From positions 62,001 through 126,000 of the forward strand of contig CAZXIJ010000006.1 of the NCBI GenBank assembly GCA_964640725.1: a stretch of 64,000 nucleotides of DNA. Direction: 5' to 3'. How positions within the stretch are numbered: position 1 is the first letter of the stretch; every line of letters begins with the position of its first letter. Source of the stretch: CALHVX01 sp964640725. Its GTDB lineage: Bacteria > Pseudomonadota > Gammaproteobacteria > Pseudomonadales > Azotimanducaceae. Below are positions 50,478-59,522 of the stretch, piece by piece. The translations under genes and the position numbers were made by a program. The notes under the pieces were generated by a model. That model was not told the origin of the DNA, did no database searches, and saw nothing but the letters and a program-made list of their open reading frames with translations.

Positions 50478-52567
50478 GCGTGCGCACGGCCGTCGCCCGC
50501 ACGGGCCTGGCCAACCAGATTCCCCGCAACGCGCTCGCCCTGCTGATGGTTGGGCAACTGGTCGTGTTGCTGCCGCATATGTGGCACCAGTCCCTCTGGA
50601 TTATGGGCGTGGCGCTGGTTTGCGGAATCTGGCGCACACAGGTTCATCGGGGGCGCTGGAGCTACCCGGACCGCAAGGTGAAAGCGTTGCTGGTGGGTCT
50701 TGCCTTGCTGGGCGTGGCGCTGAGCAGCGCCAGCGGCGTTTCTCTCGAATCGGCGACAGCGCTGTTGCTGGTGGCCTTTGCGCTGAAGCTGTTGGAGATG
50801 AAGCATCGGCGTGATGCCTATCTCGTGATTTTTCTCTGCTACTTCGTCATCGCGACCGCGTTTCTGTTCAGCCAGGCATTGCCCCTGGCGATTTACCAGG
50901 TCATGGCGACGATCGTCGTGACCGCGTCAATGATCGGCCTCAATCAGGTGCATTCGGAGGTTAGGCCTGGCCTGTCGCTGCGTACGGCGACGGTGCTGAT
51001 CGCTCAGGCGCTGCCGCTGACCCTGGTGTTGTTTATGTTCTTTCCGCGCATTGCGCCCCTGTGGTCCATGCCGTTGCCGACCGGCGCCAAGACCGGCATC
51101 AGCGAGCGGATGAAGCCAGGGGATGTTGCGCAGCTGACCCGTTCTGATGAGCTGGCCTTCCGGGTGGCCTTTACGGATCGCTTCCCGCGCCAGTCTGACC
51201 TGTACTTTCGGGCAATGGTCTACACGGAACTTCAGGAAGGGGCCTGGAGCGCGCCGCAGCGCAGCAGCCGTGCGCAGCGCCTGGCGGACCTGCGTTGGCA
51301 GCACGGCGCGCACCTGGCAAGGGTCGCCCGCGCCGCTGAGCCGGGCCCAGGCAGCGTCGGGTATCAGGTGTTTCTCGAGCCGACGGCGCAGCAGTGGCTG
51401 GTGGCCCTCGACACGCCGCTGCGAACAGAAAACGCGATCCAGCGAACGGCGTACCGGGGGCTGCGCAGCAAAGAGCCGGTGATGTCCCTCGAGCGCTACC
51501 GGGTGCTGAGCGATCCCGAGACGCAGCTGGAAGCAAATGAGCTGCATCCGTGGCTGGCCGACGAAGCGATCGCGCTCCCGGCCGGCGAGAGCGAGCGCTT
51601 GCGGGCGCTCAGCCGCAGCCGTTTTGAGGCGCTCGGCCGGGATCCCCAGGCTTTGATTGACTGGGCCCTGGCGCAGATTCGCGAGCAGCCTTTTCGCTAC
51701 ACGCTCAGCCCGCCGCAGCTGCCCGAGGCCAACAGCATCGATGCTTTCTGGTTCGGCACGCAAGCGGGTTTCTGTACCCACTACGCCGGTGCTCTGGTGT
51801 TCATCCTGCGCAGCGCCCGGATTCCGGCGCGCATGGTCGGCGGCTATCAGGGCGGCACGGCGAATCCCATTACCGGGCACCTTGAGGTGCGGCAGTACGA
51901 TGCGCACGCCTGGGTCGAGGTCTGGCTCGAAGGGCAGGGCTGGCAGCGCCTGGACCCGACCGCAGCGGTTGCGCCGCAGCGGGTGGAGCAGGGGCTGAGC
52001 GCAGCGCTCTCGGCGACGGAGCGCAGCGCGCTGTCACTGTTTGCGAATGCCCGCCTGGGGCAGGAGGGCCTGCTCGCGAGCGTGCTGCAGTTTGCCGACT
52101 CCCTGGAACACCGCTGGAACCTCTGGGTCGTTGGCTTTGACGAAGGGCAGCAGCGCGGGCTGTTGCAGAAGCTGCTCGGCACCCTGTCGCCCACGCGCAT
52201 CGGCCTGGCCATGCTCGCCGGCGGGGCCCTTAGTCTGGCGCTGGTGAGCCTGCTGCTGTTTTGGCGCCAGCGGCCGAGAAAACGCGACCCGTTGCTGCGG
52301 GCCTTTGAGCGCTTTTGCGAAACCAGCGCCCACCAGGGGCTGCAGCGGCGCCCGGAGGAGACGCCGGCGGGTTTCCTGCAGCGGGTCGGCGACAGCCTGT
52401 CGCTGGCGGACCGGGACCTGACGGACCTTATCGATACCCTCACGGCGGCGCTGTACAATCCGGGCAATGACGCGCAGGCCAGCAGCCGAGCCATTGCCCA
52501 GCTGCGCCGGCTTGCGATGCGTATGCGGTTTGCCGGAAAGCTCGGCGAGCGCAGCGCGCCCCAGTAA
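50474..52567 (+). CDS. Transglutaminase-like membrane protein, TgpA type (DUF3488)
   Basis: The 697-residue protein has several N-terminal transmembrane helices (DUF3488), a periplasmic transglutaminase core and a C-terminal helix followed by a DUF4129-like cytoplasmic tail. The catalytic triad is Cys434 (GFCTHYAG), His478 (YDAHAWVEV) and Asp494 (RLDPTAA), in agreement with Pseudomonas TgpA, which is essential there. FFPRIAPLWSMPLPTGAKTGISERM before the core is typical of the family. Overlaps the DUF58 gene by four bases. Confidence 0.9.
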   Translation: MSVRTAVARTGLANQIPRNALALLMVGQLVVLLPHMWHQSLWIMGVALVCGIWRTQVHRGRWSYPDRKVKALLVGLALLGVALSSASGVSLESATALLLVAFALKLLEMKHRRDAYLVIFLCYFVIATAFLFSQALPLAIYQVMATIVVTASMIGLNQVHSEVRPGLSLRTATVLIAQALPLTLVLFMFFPRIAPLWSMPLPTGAKTGISERMKPGDVAQLTRSDELAFRVAFTDRFPRQSDLYFRAMVYTELQEGAWSAPQRSSRAQRLADLRWQHGAHLARVARAAEPGPGSVGYQVFLEPTAQQWLVALDTPLRTENAIQRTAYRGLRSKEPVMSLERYRVLSDPETQLEANELHPWLADEAIALPAGESERLRALSRSRFEALGRDPQALIDWALAQIREQPFRYTLSPPQLPEANSIDAFWFGTQAGFCTHYAGALVFILRSARIPARMVGGYQGGTANPITGHLEVRQYDAHAWVEVWLEGQGWQRLDPTAAVAPQRVEQGLSAALSATERSALSLFANARLGQEGLLASVLQFADSLEHRWNLWVVGFDEGQQRGLLQKLLGTLSPTRIGLAMLAGGALSLALVSLLLFWRQRPRKRDPLLRAFERFCETSAHQGLQRRPEETPAGFLQRVGDSLSLADRDLTDLIDTLTAALYNPGNDAQASSRAIAQLRRLAMRMRFAGKLGERSAPQ

Positions 52568-52588
52568 CCCTGTCGAGGAACCCGCTGC

Positions 52589-53086
52589 GTGAGCGAGCAG
52601 GACACTGTCTCCAGCCGATCGTCCCTGGTGCGCCGCCGCACGCCCTGCGTCGGCATTTGCTCGACCACCTACGGTGATCTGGTCTGTTTCGGCTGCAAAC
52701 GCTTTTCCCATGAAGTGTTCGGCTGGAACAGTTACGACGAGGCGCAGCGAGCGCAAATTGAGAACCGGCTGGCCACGCTTGTGGCCGGGGCGCTCAATCA
52801 GCAACTGATGATCCTGGATCGGGCTGCCTGCGCGGCCGCTGTCGGGCTCGAAGATGATGCTGCGCCAGGGCTCGAGCAGGCACTCTATCGGGCCCTGCGG
52901 GGGCCTGCAGCGGTCGAGCCCGTGCTGGCGCTGCTGCAGGCCGGCGAAGCGCTGCGCCCCCGGACGACTTTTGCCGGGGGCTCCGTGGCCGAGCTGGCCG
53001 TGGCGGTTGGTGCCGCGGTCGAGGCCGAGTTCCTGGCGCGGTCCAAGGCGGCGTACGAGCGCAGTTTTAAAGTGAGCGTTGACTAG
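52589..53086 (+). CDS. DUF1289 domain protein with C-terminal extension
   Basis: The 165-residue protein has RTPCVGICSTTYGDLVCFGCKRFSHEVFGW at 17-46. This is the four-Cys DUF1289 motif (C-x3-C...C-x2-C), probably binding Zn or an Fe-S cluster. A further region of about 100 residues, Ala/Leu-rich and predicted helical, follows and is longer than in many DUF1289 proteins. Function unknown. The GTG start has GAGGAA upstream. It lies one base from the miaE start, so it may belong to tRNA-modification or iron-related functions by association only. Confidence 0.78.
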   Translation: MSEQDTVSSRSSLVRRRTPCVGICSTTYGDLVCFGCKRFSHEVFGWNSYDEAQRAQIENRLATLVAGALNQQLMILDRAACAAAVGLEDDAAPGLEQALYRALRGPAAVEPVLALLQAGEALRPRTTFAGGSVAELAVAVGAAVEAEFLARSKAAYERSFKVSVD

Positions 53087-53087
53087 C

Positions 53088-53777
53088 ATGCCGCAGGTCA
53101 GCGCCAGCCTTGCCGACGCCATGCAGGCGATCGATTCGTTTCTGCTGTGTCCGACCCCGGATGCCTGGCTGGACGCGGCAACGCGCAATCTGCCAGCGCT
53201 GCTGAGCGACCACGCGAACTGCGAGAAGAAGGCGGCCAGCACTGCGCTGTCGCTGTGCTATCGCTATCAGCTGCCGGTGTCTGTGCTGGCGGGGCTGTCG
53301 CGCCTGGCGCGGGAAGAACTCCGGCACTTCGAGCAGGTGCTGGCGCTTATGCAGGAGCTGGGCATGACCTATGAGGTCGTCAGCGCCAGCAGCTATGCCG
53401 GGGCTTTGCGAGCTGGCGTCACCCATCGCGAGCCGCTCAAGCTGATCGATACTTTGATCGTCTGTGCGATTGTCGAAGCGCGCTCCTGCGAGCGCTTTAG
53501 CCGCCTGGCGCCACGACTGGAAGGCGCGCTGCGAGACTTCTATCTGCGCCTGTTGGCTTCGGAAGCCCGGCACTTTGAGCTGTATCTTGACCTGGCGCGG
53601 GGCCAGGCGGAGGAGGCGGGCTTAACTCGCGACCTCTTTGATGCCCGGGTTAGCGCGCTGCTGGCGCTCGATCAGGCTGCGATCGTGCAGCCGTCCACGC
53701 AGCTTCGATTTCACAGCGGCCCGCCCAGCGCCGCCAGCAGCGCTTCCGGGTCGTTGACGAGCACGGTCACGGCCTGA
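53088..53777 (+). CDS. miaE: tRNA 2-methylthio-N6-isopentenyladenosine hydroxylase
   Basis: The 229-residue diiron oxygenase hydroxylates the ms2i6A37 base using O2. The two-iron four-helix bundle is visible: HANCEKKAAS, EELRHFEQ, EARSCERF and EARHFELYL provide the Glu and ExxH ligands. STQLRFHSG is the usual C-terminal end; about 16 further residues (Ser/Ala-rich) are encoded opposite the 3' end of lpxH and are probably not conserved. ATG 53088 follows the DUF1289 stop at once. Confidence 0.92.
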   Translation: MPQVSASLADAMQAIDSFLLCPTPDAWLDAATRNLPALLSDHANCEKKAASTALSLCYRYQLPVSVLAGLSRLAREELRHFEQVLALMQELGMTYEVVSASSYAGALRAGVTHREPLKLIDTLIVCAIVEARSCERFSRLAPRLEGALRDFYLRLLASEARHFELYLDLARGQAEEAGLTRDLFDARVSALLALDQAAIVQPSTQLRFHSGPPSAASSASGSLTSTVTA

Positions 53778-54496
53778 CAACCCAGCTGCAGCCGCGGCGG
53801 GCCCTCGCCTTGCGGCGCGATCAGAGCTGCCCAGCCGACCTCCTGCCAGTCCCCGAGCACGACCCGCCGGTAGCCGGGCGGCGAGTGGATGCCTGGCCGG
53901 TGGGTGTGGCCGTGCAGCAAGACCTGGGCCCCGGCGTCCGCAACGGCAGCGGCGCTCGCCGGCGCGTTGACGTCCATGATGTTGGCTGCCTTGTTGGCGT
54001 TGGCGCTGCGGCTCTGTGCGCGCAGCTGCGCAGCGAACTCGCGTCGGGCCGGCAAGGACTGGCTCAGGATATCTTGCTGCCAGGCGGGCGAGCGGAACAT
54101 CGAGCGAACCTGCTGGTAGGCGGTGTCGTCTGTGCACAGCGCATCGCCGTGAGCGAGCAGCACTTGCTCCCCTAACAGCCAGGGGTCGGGGAGCAGCTCG
54201 ATCCCCGTGGCGCAGGCCAGGGCGTCGCCGTACAGGAAGTCGCGATTGCCGTGCATCAGGCCGACGAAGGTTTGTTCGGCCAGGCTGGCCAGCAGCTCGC
54301 GAAACGCATTCGCCAGGGGACCGTCGTCGTCGTCGCCGATCCAGACTTCACACAAGTCGCCCAGGAGCAGCAGGTTGTAGCGGCGCGCGGCAGCCGCCTG
54401 CAGCAGCGCCGCGAGCGCGAGAAAGCGGTCGTCGTCGGGCGATTCCAGATGCAGGTCCGAGACACACAGGCTCGGCTGGCGAAGGTCGGGGCTCAT
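53711..54496 (-). CDS. lpxH: UDP-2,3-diacylglucosamine diphosphatase
   Basis: The 261-residue calcineurin-like phosphoesterase makes lipid X in lipid A synthesis. Metal-binding motifs are CVSDLHL, LLGDLCEVWIGDD, MHGNRDFLYG, LAHGDALCTDD and LHGHTHRPGIH. ATG 54496 has GGAG eight bases upstream; 13 upstream codons are not conserved. It lies 16 bp after folD on the same strand, and its 3' end overlaps the convergent miaE by 67 bp. Confidence 0.94.
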   Translation of the reverse strand: MSPDLRQPSLCVSDLHLESPDDDRFLALAALLQAAAARRYNLLLLGDLCEVWIGDDDDGPLANAFRELLASLAEQTFVGLMHGNRDFLYGDALACATGIELLPDPWLLGEQVLLAHGDALCTDDTAYQQVRSMFRSPAWQQDILSQSLPARREFAAQLRAQSRSANANKAANIMDVNAPASAAAVADAGAQVLLHGHTHRPGIHSPPGYRRVVLGDWQEVGWAALIAPQGEGPPRLQLGCQAVTVLVNDPEALLAALGGPL

Positions 54497-54512
54497 GGCT
54501 AAGGCTCCGGGG

Positions 54513-55367
54513 TCAGGTGTCCGAACCGAGGGCAACCTCGAGGGTGTTCTGCAGGAGCCCGATACGGGTCATGGGGCCCACGCCGCCGGGCACCGGGGTG
54601 ATCCAGGAGGCGCGGGCTCGGGCAGCTTCAAAGCCGACATCGCCGTGCAGCTTGCCGTCGCTGCCCCGGGTGATGCCGACGTCGATGACGATGGCGCCGG
54701 GCTTGATCCACTCGCCTGGTACGAGGCCCGGCTTGCCGGCAGCGGCAACCACCAGGTCCGCGTCCCGCACGTGGCGCCCGAGGTCCTGCGTGAACTTGTG
54801 CGCGGTGGTGACGGTACAGCCGGCGAGGAGCAGTTCCAGCCCCATGGGGCGGCCGACGTGATTGGACGCCCCCACGATGGTCGCGCCCAGGCCGCGGATC
54901 CGGATGCCGGTTTCCTCGAGCAAGGTCATGACCCCTTTGCTGGTGCAGGGGCGCAGAGCCGGCGCCCGGACGGCCAGCCGCCCGAGGTTGTAGGGGTGAA
55001 AGCCGTCGACATCCTTGGCCGGGTCGATGAGCTCGACGATCTGCTGTTCATCCAGCTGGGGGGGCAGGGGCGACTGAACCAGGATGCCGTCAATGTCCGG
55101 GCGCTCGTTGAGCGTCGCGATGGCCTCATGCAGGCGTGCCTGGCTGGTATTTGCGGGCAGGCGCTCCAGCAGGGACAGAAAGCCGACTTCCTGGCAGTCA
55201 TTGCGCTTGTGCTGGACGTAGATCTCGGAGGCCGGGTCTTCGCCCACCAGCACCACGGCCAGCCCTGGGGGCCTGTGGCCGGCTTCGACGCGTTCGCGCA
55301 CCTGCTGGGCGATCAGCGCCCGCTCGCGCCGGGCAATCCGGTTGCCGTTCAGAATCTGCGCCGCCAT
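54513..55367 (-). CDS. folD: Methylenetetrahydrofolate dehydrogenase / cyclohydrolase
   Basis: The 284-residue bifunctional enzyme interconverts 5,10-methylene- and 10-formyl-tetrahydrofolate. VLVGEDPASEIYVQHKRNDC has the catalytic Tyr and Lys, ILVQSPLPPQLD binds folate, and VGASNHVGRPMGLELL is the NADP loop (Asn replaces the more common Ser-x-x-V pattern slightly, NHVGRP for SxxVGxP). PVPGGVGPMTRIGLL closes the protein. Start at ATG 55367; upstream codons overlap the region of the tRNA promoter. Confidence 0.95.
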   Translation of the reverse strand: MAAQILNGNRIARRERALIAQQVRERVEAGHRPPGLAVVLVGEDPASEIYVQHKRNDCQEVGFLSLLERLPANTSQARLHEAIATLNERPDIDGILVQSPLPPQLDEQQIVELIDPAKDVDGFHPYNLGRLAVRAPALRPCTSKGVMTLLEETGIRIRGLGATIVGASNHVGRPMGLELLLAGCTVTTAHKFTQDLGRHVRDADLVVAAAGKPGLVPGEWIKPGAIVIDVGITRGSDGKLHGDVGFEAARARASWITPVPGGVGPMTRIGLLQNTLEVALGSDT

Positions 55368-55454
55368 CGATGAATCGAGCTCTGCCGCTGAAAGGCGCGC
55401 AGTGTACCTGCTCACGGCGCCCGGGTGCGGCGTCGGGCCGGTGAGCGGGCTCAA

Positions 55455-55483
55455 TTGACCCGTTCAGGCCCCGTCAGTATGAT
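55455..55483 (+). promoter_or_regulatory. Strong sigma-70 promoter of the tRNA operon
   Basis: TTGACC (55455-55460) and TATGAT (55478-55483) are spaced by exactly 17 bases. The following CGCGCCGC is a GC-rich discriminator, typical of stable-RNA promoters under stringent control. tRNA-Pro begins 17 bp after the -10. Confidence 0.75.
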
Positions 55484-55499
55484 CGCGCCGCTTACCTGT

Positions 55500-55576
55500 C
55501 GGGGTATAGCGCAGTCTGGTAGCGCGCCTGCTTTGGGAGCAGGATGTCGGGAGTTCGAATCTCTCTACCCCGACCA
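55500..55576 (+). tRNA. tRNA-Pro (TGG)
   Basis: CGGGGTA pairs with TACCCCG, with discriminator A and encoded CCA; the C at position 1 is typical of bacterial tRNA-Pro. The anticodon loop TTTGGGA has TGG at 55534-55536, and the T-arm has GTTCGAAT. It is 77 nt long and the first gene of the cluster. Confidence 0.95.
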
Positions 55577-55641
55577 GTACACTCGTAGTGCTGGCGTGGC
55601 GGCTCTGGTCGCTCCTGCCAGCTTGCGGTCCGGCGGTGTTT

Positions 55642-55718
55642 GCGCCCGTAGCTCAACCGGATAGAGCATCGGCCTTCTAAGCCGACGGTTGAAGGTTCGA
55701 GTCCTTCCGGGCGTGCCA
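55642..55718 (+). tRNA. tRNA-Arg (TCT)
   Basis: The acceptor GCGCCCG pairs with CGGGCGT, with G discriminator and encoded CCA. The anticodon loop CTTCTAA gives TCT at 55676-55678, reading AGA/AGG, rare codons in a GC-rich genome. The T-arm is GTTCGAGTC. 77 nt. Confidence 0.94.
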
Positions 55719-55727
55719 GGTCGATAT

Positions 55728-55804
55728 GGTGGACGTAGCTCAGTTGGTAGAGCCCCGGGTTGTGATCCCGGTGGTCGCGGGTTCGAGCCCCGTCGTCCAC
55801 CCCA
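55728..55804 (+). tRNA. tRNA-His (GTG)
   Basis: The extra G at position -1 is encoded (GGTGGACG) and faces the C discriminator, as required for HisRS recognition; CCA is encoded. The anticodon loop TTGTGAT has GTG at 55762-55764. A T-run (TTTTTCTTT) directly after the CCA may serve as the end of the tRNA transcript. The Pro-Arg-His set resembles the argX-hisR-proM cluster of enterics. Confidence 0.95.
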
Positions 55805-55858
55805 CTTTTTCTTTAATACAGACAAACGGGCGATTCCTCGGCCCGGTGCATGCTATCC

Positions 55859-57220
55859 ATGAAAATTTCCATTGAAACTACTGGCAACCTCGAGCGACGG
55901 CTGACGATTGTCGTGCCTTCGGAGCAGTTCGAGGCCGACATTACTTCGCGGCTCAACAAGGCGGCGACCCAGGTTCGTTTGCCTGGCTTTCGGCCCGGCA
56001 AAGTGCCCATGAAAGAAGTCCGGCGCCGCTTCGGACCCTCGGTGCGCGGCGAAGTTGCCGGCGAGACGATGCAGAACACCTTTATCGAGGCGGTGCAGCA
56101 GGAGTCCCTGTCACCGGCGGGCAACCCCAGCCTGGAAGTCGTGAAGATGGATCCGGGTATCGATTTCGAGTTTACCGCCACCTTCGAGGTGTTCCCGAAC
56201 GTCGTGCTGGCGGACTTTGCGAGCCTTGCGGTCAAGCGCCCGGAGGCCGAGATCGGCCGCGAGGATCTCGACAGCATGATCGAGCGTCTGCGGGAGCAGC
56301 GCAAAACCTTCGAGACCGTCGAGCGCGCTGTCGCTGCGGGTGACAAGGTCACCGTCGACTTCCGCGGTACCCGGGACGGCGAGCCTTTCGAGGGCGGCAC
56401 TGGCGAAGATATGAGCTTCGAAGTGGGCGCAGGGCAGATGATCGAAGACTTCGACAAGGCCGTCGTTGGCGCCGAGCCGGGCGCGGAGCTCAGTTTCGAT
56501 GCCACCTTCCCGGAGGACTACCAGTCGCCGGACCTGGCGGGCCAGACGGTGCAGTTCGCGGTCACTGTCAAAAAGATCGAAGCAGCGCAGCTGCCTGAGC
56601 TCGACGAGGAGTTTTTCAAGCGCTTCGATGTCGAGAGCGGCGAGCTTGCCGACTTCGAGGCTCAGGTGCGCGAGAACATGCAGCGGCAGCTTGATGAGGC
56701 GGTGCAGACGCAGGTCAAGCAGCAGGTCATGGACCAGCTGGCGGACACTCACGAGGTGCAGCTGCCCTCAGCGTTGGTGAAGAGCGAGATCGAGCAGCTC
56801 AAGGGCCAGATGATGCAGCAGTTTCAGATGCCCCAGGGCGCGAACGCCGCCGATCTGAACCTGCCGGACGAGCTCTTTACCGAGCAGGCTGAGCGGCGGG
56901 TGAAGCTTGGTCTGGTCATGAACGAGATCGTGCAGTCCCGAGAGATCAAGGCAGACGAGGACAAGGTCCGGGAGCGCCTGCAGACCATGGCCTCCCAGTA
57001 CGCCGAGCCTGACCAGGTGATTCAGTACTACTACAGCAACCCGGAGCAGTTGAACCAGATCGAGATGGCCGTGGTCGAAGATCAGGTCGTCGACTGGCTG
57101 CTGGAACAGGGCTCGGTAGCGCCCCTGGCTGCGAGCTATCAGGACGTGATTGAAGGCAAGGCACTGCCGCAGCCTGAAGCCGCTGACGAGCCTGCTGAGG
57201 CCGAGAGCGAAGCTGAGTAG
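55859..57220 (+). CDS. tig: Trigger factor
   Basis: The 453-residue ribosome-bound chaperone and prolyl isomerase has the ribosome-docking signature GFRPGKVPM in its N-terminal domain, an FKBP-type PPIase domain around 150-235 (GDKVTVDFRGTRDGEPFEGGTGEDMSFEVGAGQMI), and a helical C-terminal cradle ending in a Glu/Ala-rich tail. ATG 55859 gives MKISIETTGNLERR; an ATG three codons earlier is possible. It precedes clpP, clpX and lon as in most gammaproteobacteria. Confidence 0.96.
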   Translation: MKISIETTGNLERRLTIVVPSEQFEADITSRLNKAATQVRLPGFRPGKVPMKEVRRRFGPSVRGEVAGETMQNTFIEAVQQESLSPAGNPSLEVVKMDPGIDFEFTATFEVFPNVVLADFASLAVKRPEAEIGREDLDSMIERLREQRKTFETVERAVAAGDKVTVDFRGTRDGEPFEGGTGEDMSFEVGAGQMIEDFDKAVVGAEPGAELSFDATFPEDYQSPDLAGQTVQFAVTVKKIEAAQLPELDEEFFKRFDVESGELADFEAQVRENMQRQLDEAVQTQVKQQVMDQLADTHEVQLPSALVKSEIEQLKGQMMQQFQMPQGANAADLNLPDELFTEQAERRVKLGLVMNEIVQSREIKADEDKVRERLQTMASQYAEPDQVIQYYYSNPEQLNQIEMAVVEDQVVDWLLEQGSVAPLAASYQDVIEGKALPQPEAADEPAEAESEAE

Positions 57221-57428
57221 CGCCCGCAGGCCGGCGTTCGGCAGACGAGCGGGCCGGCAAGCTGTGACGTGATCTGAACCCTGTATTCAGCAGAATCAGA
57301 TACACTGACCGCAGACGCCCGCGTGACCCCGATCATGGCAAGCTGACGGATCAGCGTTGCCCCGGTCGCAGCGGCCGGGTGGCCGCCAGCGGCCCCCCAA
57401 CGTCCCCAATGGTGAGGCAAAGGAACCC

Positions 57429-58103
57429 ATGACCAGCACTTTCAAAGATTTTTACGCAACCATGAGCGCGCAACCGGAAACCCAGGCTCTGGGTATGGTG
57501 CCCATGGTGGTCGAGCAGTCGGCTCGCGGCGAGCGGGCCTTCGATATCTACTCCCGGCTGCTGAAAGACCGGATTGTCTTTATGGTCGGACCGGTCGAGG
57601 ATCAGGTCGCCAACCTGGTCGTTGCACAGCTGCTCTATCTGGAATCCGAAAACCCGGATAAAGACATCCACCTTTACATCAACTCGCCTGGCGGGTCGGT
57701 GACAGCGGGCATGTCCATTTACGACACGATGCAGTTCGTGCGGCCGGATGTCAGCACCATGTGCATTGGCCAGGCCGCCAGCATGGGTTCGTTCCTGTTG
57801 GCTGCCGGAACAGCCGGCAAGCGCTATGCGCTGCCAAACTCCCGCATGATGATTCATCAGCCGTCTATGGGCGGTGCGCGCGGGGTTGCCGCAGATCTGG
57901 AAATCCAGGCCAAGGAAATCCTGCTCATGCGCGAACGGCTCAACGCCATTTTGTCCCAGCACACTGGCCAATCTGTGGAACGCATCGCACAGGACTCGGA
58001 TCGTGATTACTGGATGAGCCCCGACGAGGCGTTAGACTACGGTATGGTGGACACGGTACAGACGCCCCGGAAACCGGTCGCGGCCGTATCAGCAACAGGC
58101 TAG
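57429..58103 (+). CDS. clpP: ATP-dependent Clp protease proteolytic subunit
   Basis: The 224-residue serine peptidase forms the tetradecameric barrel of ClpXP. Ser118 in GQAASMG and His143 in MMIHQP belong to the catalytic triad, and INSPGGSVTAGMSIYDTMQF is the family core. AAGGA lies five bases before ATG 57429. The N-terminal 10-20 residues would be a propeptide. The preceding 208 bases after tig have no gene; a TACACT -10-like hexamer is at 57301-57306. Confidence 0.96.
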   Translation: MTSTFKDFYATMSAQPETQALGMVPMVVEQSARGERAFDIYSRLLKDRIVFMVGPVEDQVANLVVAQLLYLESENPDKDIHLYINSPGGSVTAGMSIYDTMQFVRPDVSTMCIGQAASMGSFLLAAGTAGKRYALPNSRMMIHQPSMGGARGVAADLEIQAKEILLMRERLNAILSQHTGQSVERIAQDSDRDYWMSPDEALDYGMVDTVQTPRKPVAAVSATG

Positions 58104-58219
58104 CGAGTTTGCGTTCCCGGCCAGGGTCGGGAATGCGCGAGCGCAATTAGGTGCGGATCCAGCATCCGCGGTAAACTGTGACAACGGCGGCCGGAAAGGC
58201 GCACGAAGTCGAGGATTGA

Positions 58220-59497
58220 ATGTCGGACGACAGCAAACAAGGGGACGAGTCAGGAAAGCTGCTTTACTGTTCGTTCTGCGGGAAGAGCCAGCACGAGGTT
58301 CGCAAGTTGATTGCGGGCCCATCGGTCTTCATCTGTGATGAGTGTGTTGAGCTCTGCAACGACATCATCCGGGAAGAAGTCACGGACTCCGCGAAGGCGA
58401 CGGAAAAAGACCGCCTGCCCGTGCCTCAGGAAATCAACGGCATTCTTGACCAGTACGTGATTGGTCAGGAACACGCCAAAAAAGTGCTGTCGGTGGCCGT
58501 ATACAACCACTACAAGCGCCTCAACTACACCGGCAAGAAAGACGACGTCGAGCTGTCCAAGTCGAACATCCTGCTGATCGGCCCCACCGGCAGCGGCAAG
58601 ACGCTGCTGGCTGAAACGCTGGCGCGCCTGCTGGATGTGCCCTTTACGATTGCCGACGCAACGACGCTCACAGAAGCAGGCTACGTTGGCGAAGACGTCG
58701 AAAACATCATCCAGAAGCTGCTGCAGAAGTGCGAGTACGACGTCGAGCGGGCTCAGGTTGGCATCGTCTACATTGACGAGATCGACAAGATCAGCCGCAA
58801 GTCGGACAACCCGTCGATCACCCGCGACGTCAGCGGCGAAGGCGTGCAGCAAGCCTTGCTGAAGCTCATCGAAGGCACGGTCGCCTCGGTACCTCCGCAG
58901 GGGGGGCGCAAGCATCCTCAGCAGGAGTTCCTGCAGGTCGATACGAGCAATATCCTGTTTATCTGTGGCGGCGCCTTTGCGGGCCTCGACAAGGTTATTC
59001 AGGAGCGGTCTGACAAGTCCGGCATCGGATTTGGTGCCCAGGTCAAGGGTGAGGAAGATCGGCTGACTATTGGCGAGACGCTGCGCCAGGTAGAGCCGGA
59101 GGACTTGATCAAATACGGTCTGATCCCGGAATTTGTCGGTCGCTTGCCCGTTGTTGCCACGCTCGAAGAGCTCGATAGCGATGCGCTCATTCAGATCCTG
59201 ACCGAGCCGAAGAACTCCCTCACCAAGCAGTACACCAAGCTGTTCGAAATGGAAGGGGTCGAGGTCGACTTCCGGGACGATGCTCTGCAGGCGGTGGCCC
59301 ACAAGGCGATGGAGCGCAAGACCGGTGCTCGTGGCCTGCGTTCGATCCTCGAGGCCGTGCTGCTGTCTACTATGTACGACCTGCCGTCTACGGATGCGGT
59401 CAGCAAGGTGGTCATCGACGAAAGCGTGATCAAGGGCGAGTCTGAGCCCATGTTGATCTACGAGAACGTCGAGAAAACGGCCTCGCCGCAGGAGTAG
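58220..59497 (+). CDS. clpX: ClpX ATPase, unfoldase subunit of ClpXP
   Basis: The 425-residue AAA+ unfoldase carries an N-terminal zinc-binding domain (CSFCGKSQ...CDECVELC), a Walker A loop (GPTGSGKT), Walker B (VYIDEIDKI), the GYVGEDVE pore loop and an IGF-type loop for docking ClpP (here GIGFGAQV). GAGGATTGA precedes the ATG. Two small stem-loops lie in the 116 bases before it (TTCCCG/CGGGAA and GCGGAT/ATCCGC). A strong terminator follows. Confidence 0.97.
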   Translation: MSDDSKQGDESGKLLYCSFCGKSQHEVRKLIAGPSVFICDECVELCNDIIREEVTDSAKATEKDRLPVPQEINGILDQYVIGQEHAKKVLSVAVYNHYKRLNYTGKKDDVELSKSNILLIGPTGSGKTLLAETLARLLDVPFTIADATTLTEAGYVGEDVENIIQKLLQKCEYDVERAQVGIVYIDEIDKISRKSDNPSITRDVSGEGVQQALLKLIEGTVASVPPQGGRKHPQQEFLQVDTSNILFICGGAFAGLDKVIQERSDKSGIGFGAQVKGEEDRLTIGETLRQVEPEDLIKYGLIPEFVGRLPVVATLEELDSDALIQILTEPKNSLTKQYTKLFEMEGVEVDFRDDALQAVAHKAMERKTGARGLRSILEAVLLSTMYDLPSTDAVSKVVIDESVIKGESEPMLIYENVEKTASPQE

Positions 59498-59522
59498 GGG
59501 CACGCCCGCCCGCCACAGGTCC

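Noticed and set aside
57221..57428. Sigma-32 promoter upstream of clpP
   Set aside because: I searched for CTTGAA-N-CCCAT spacing by eye and found only a TACACT -10-like element without a matching partner.
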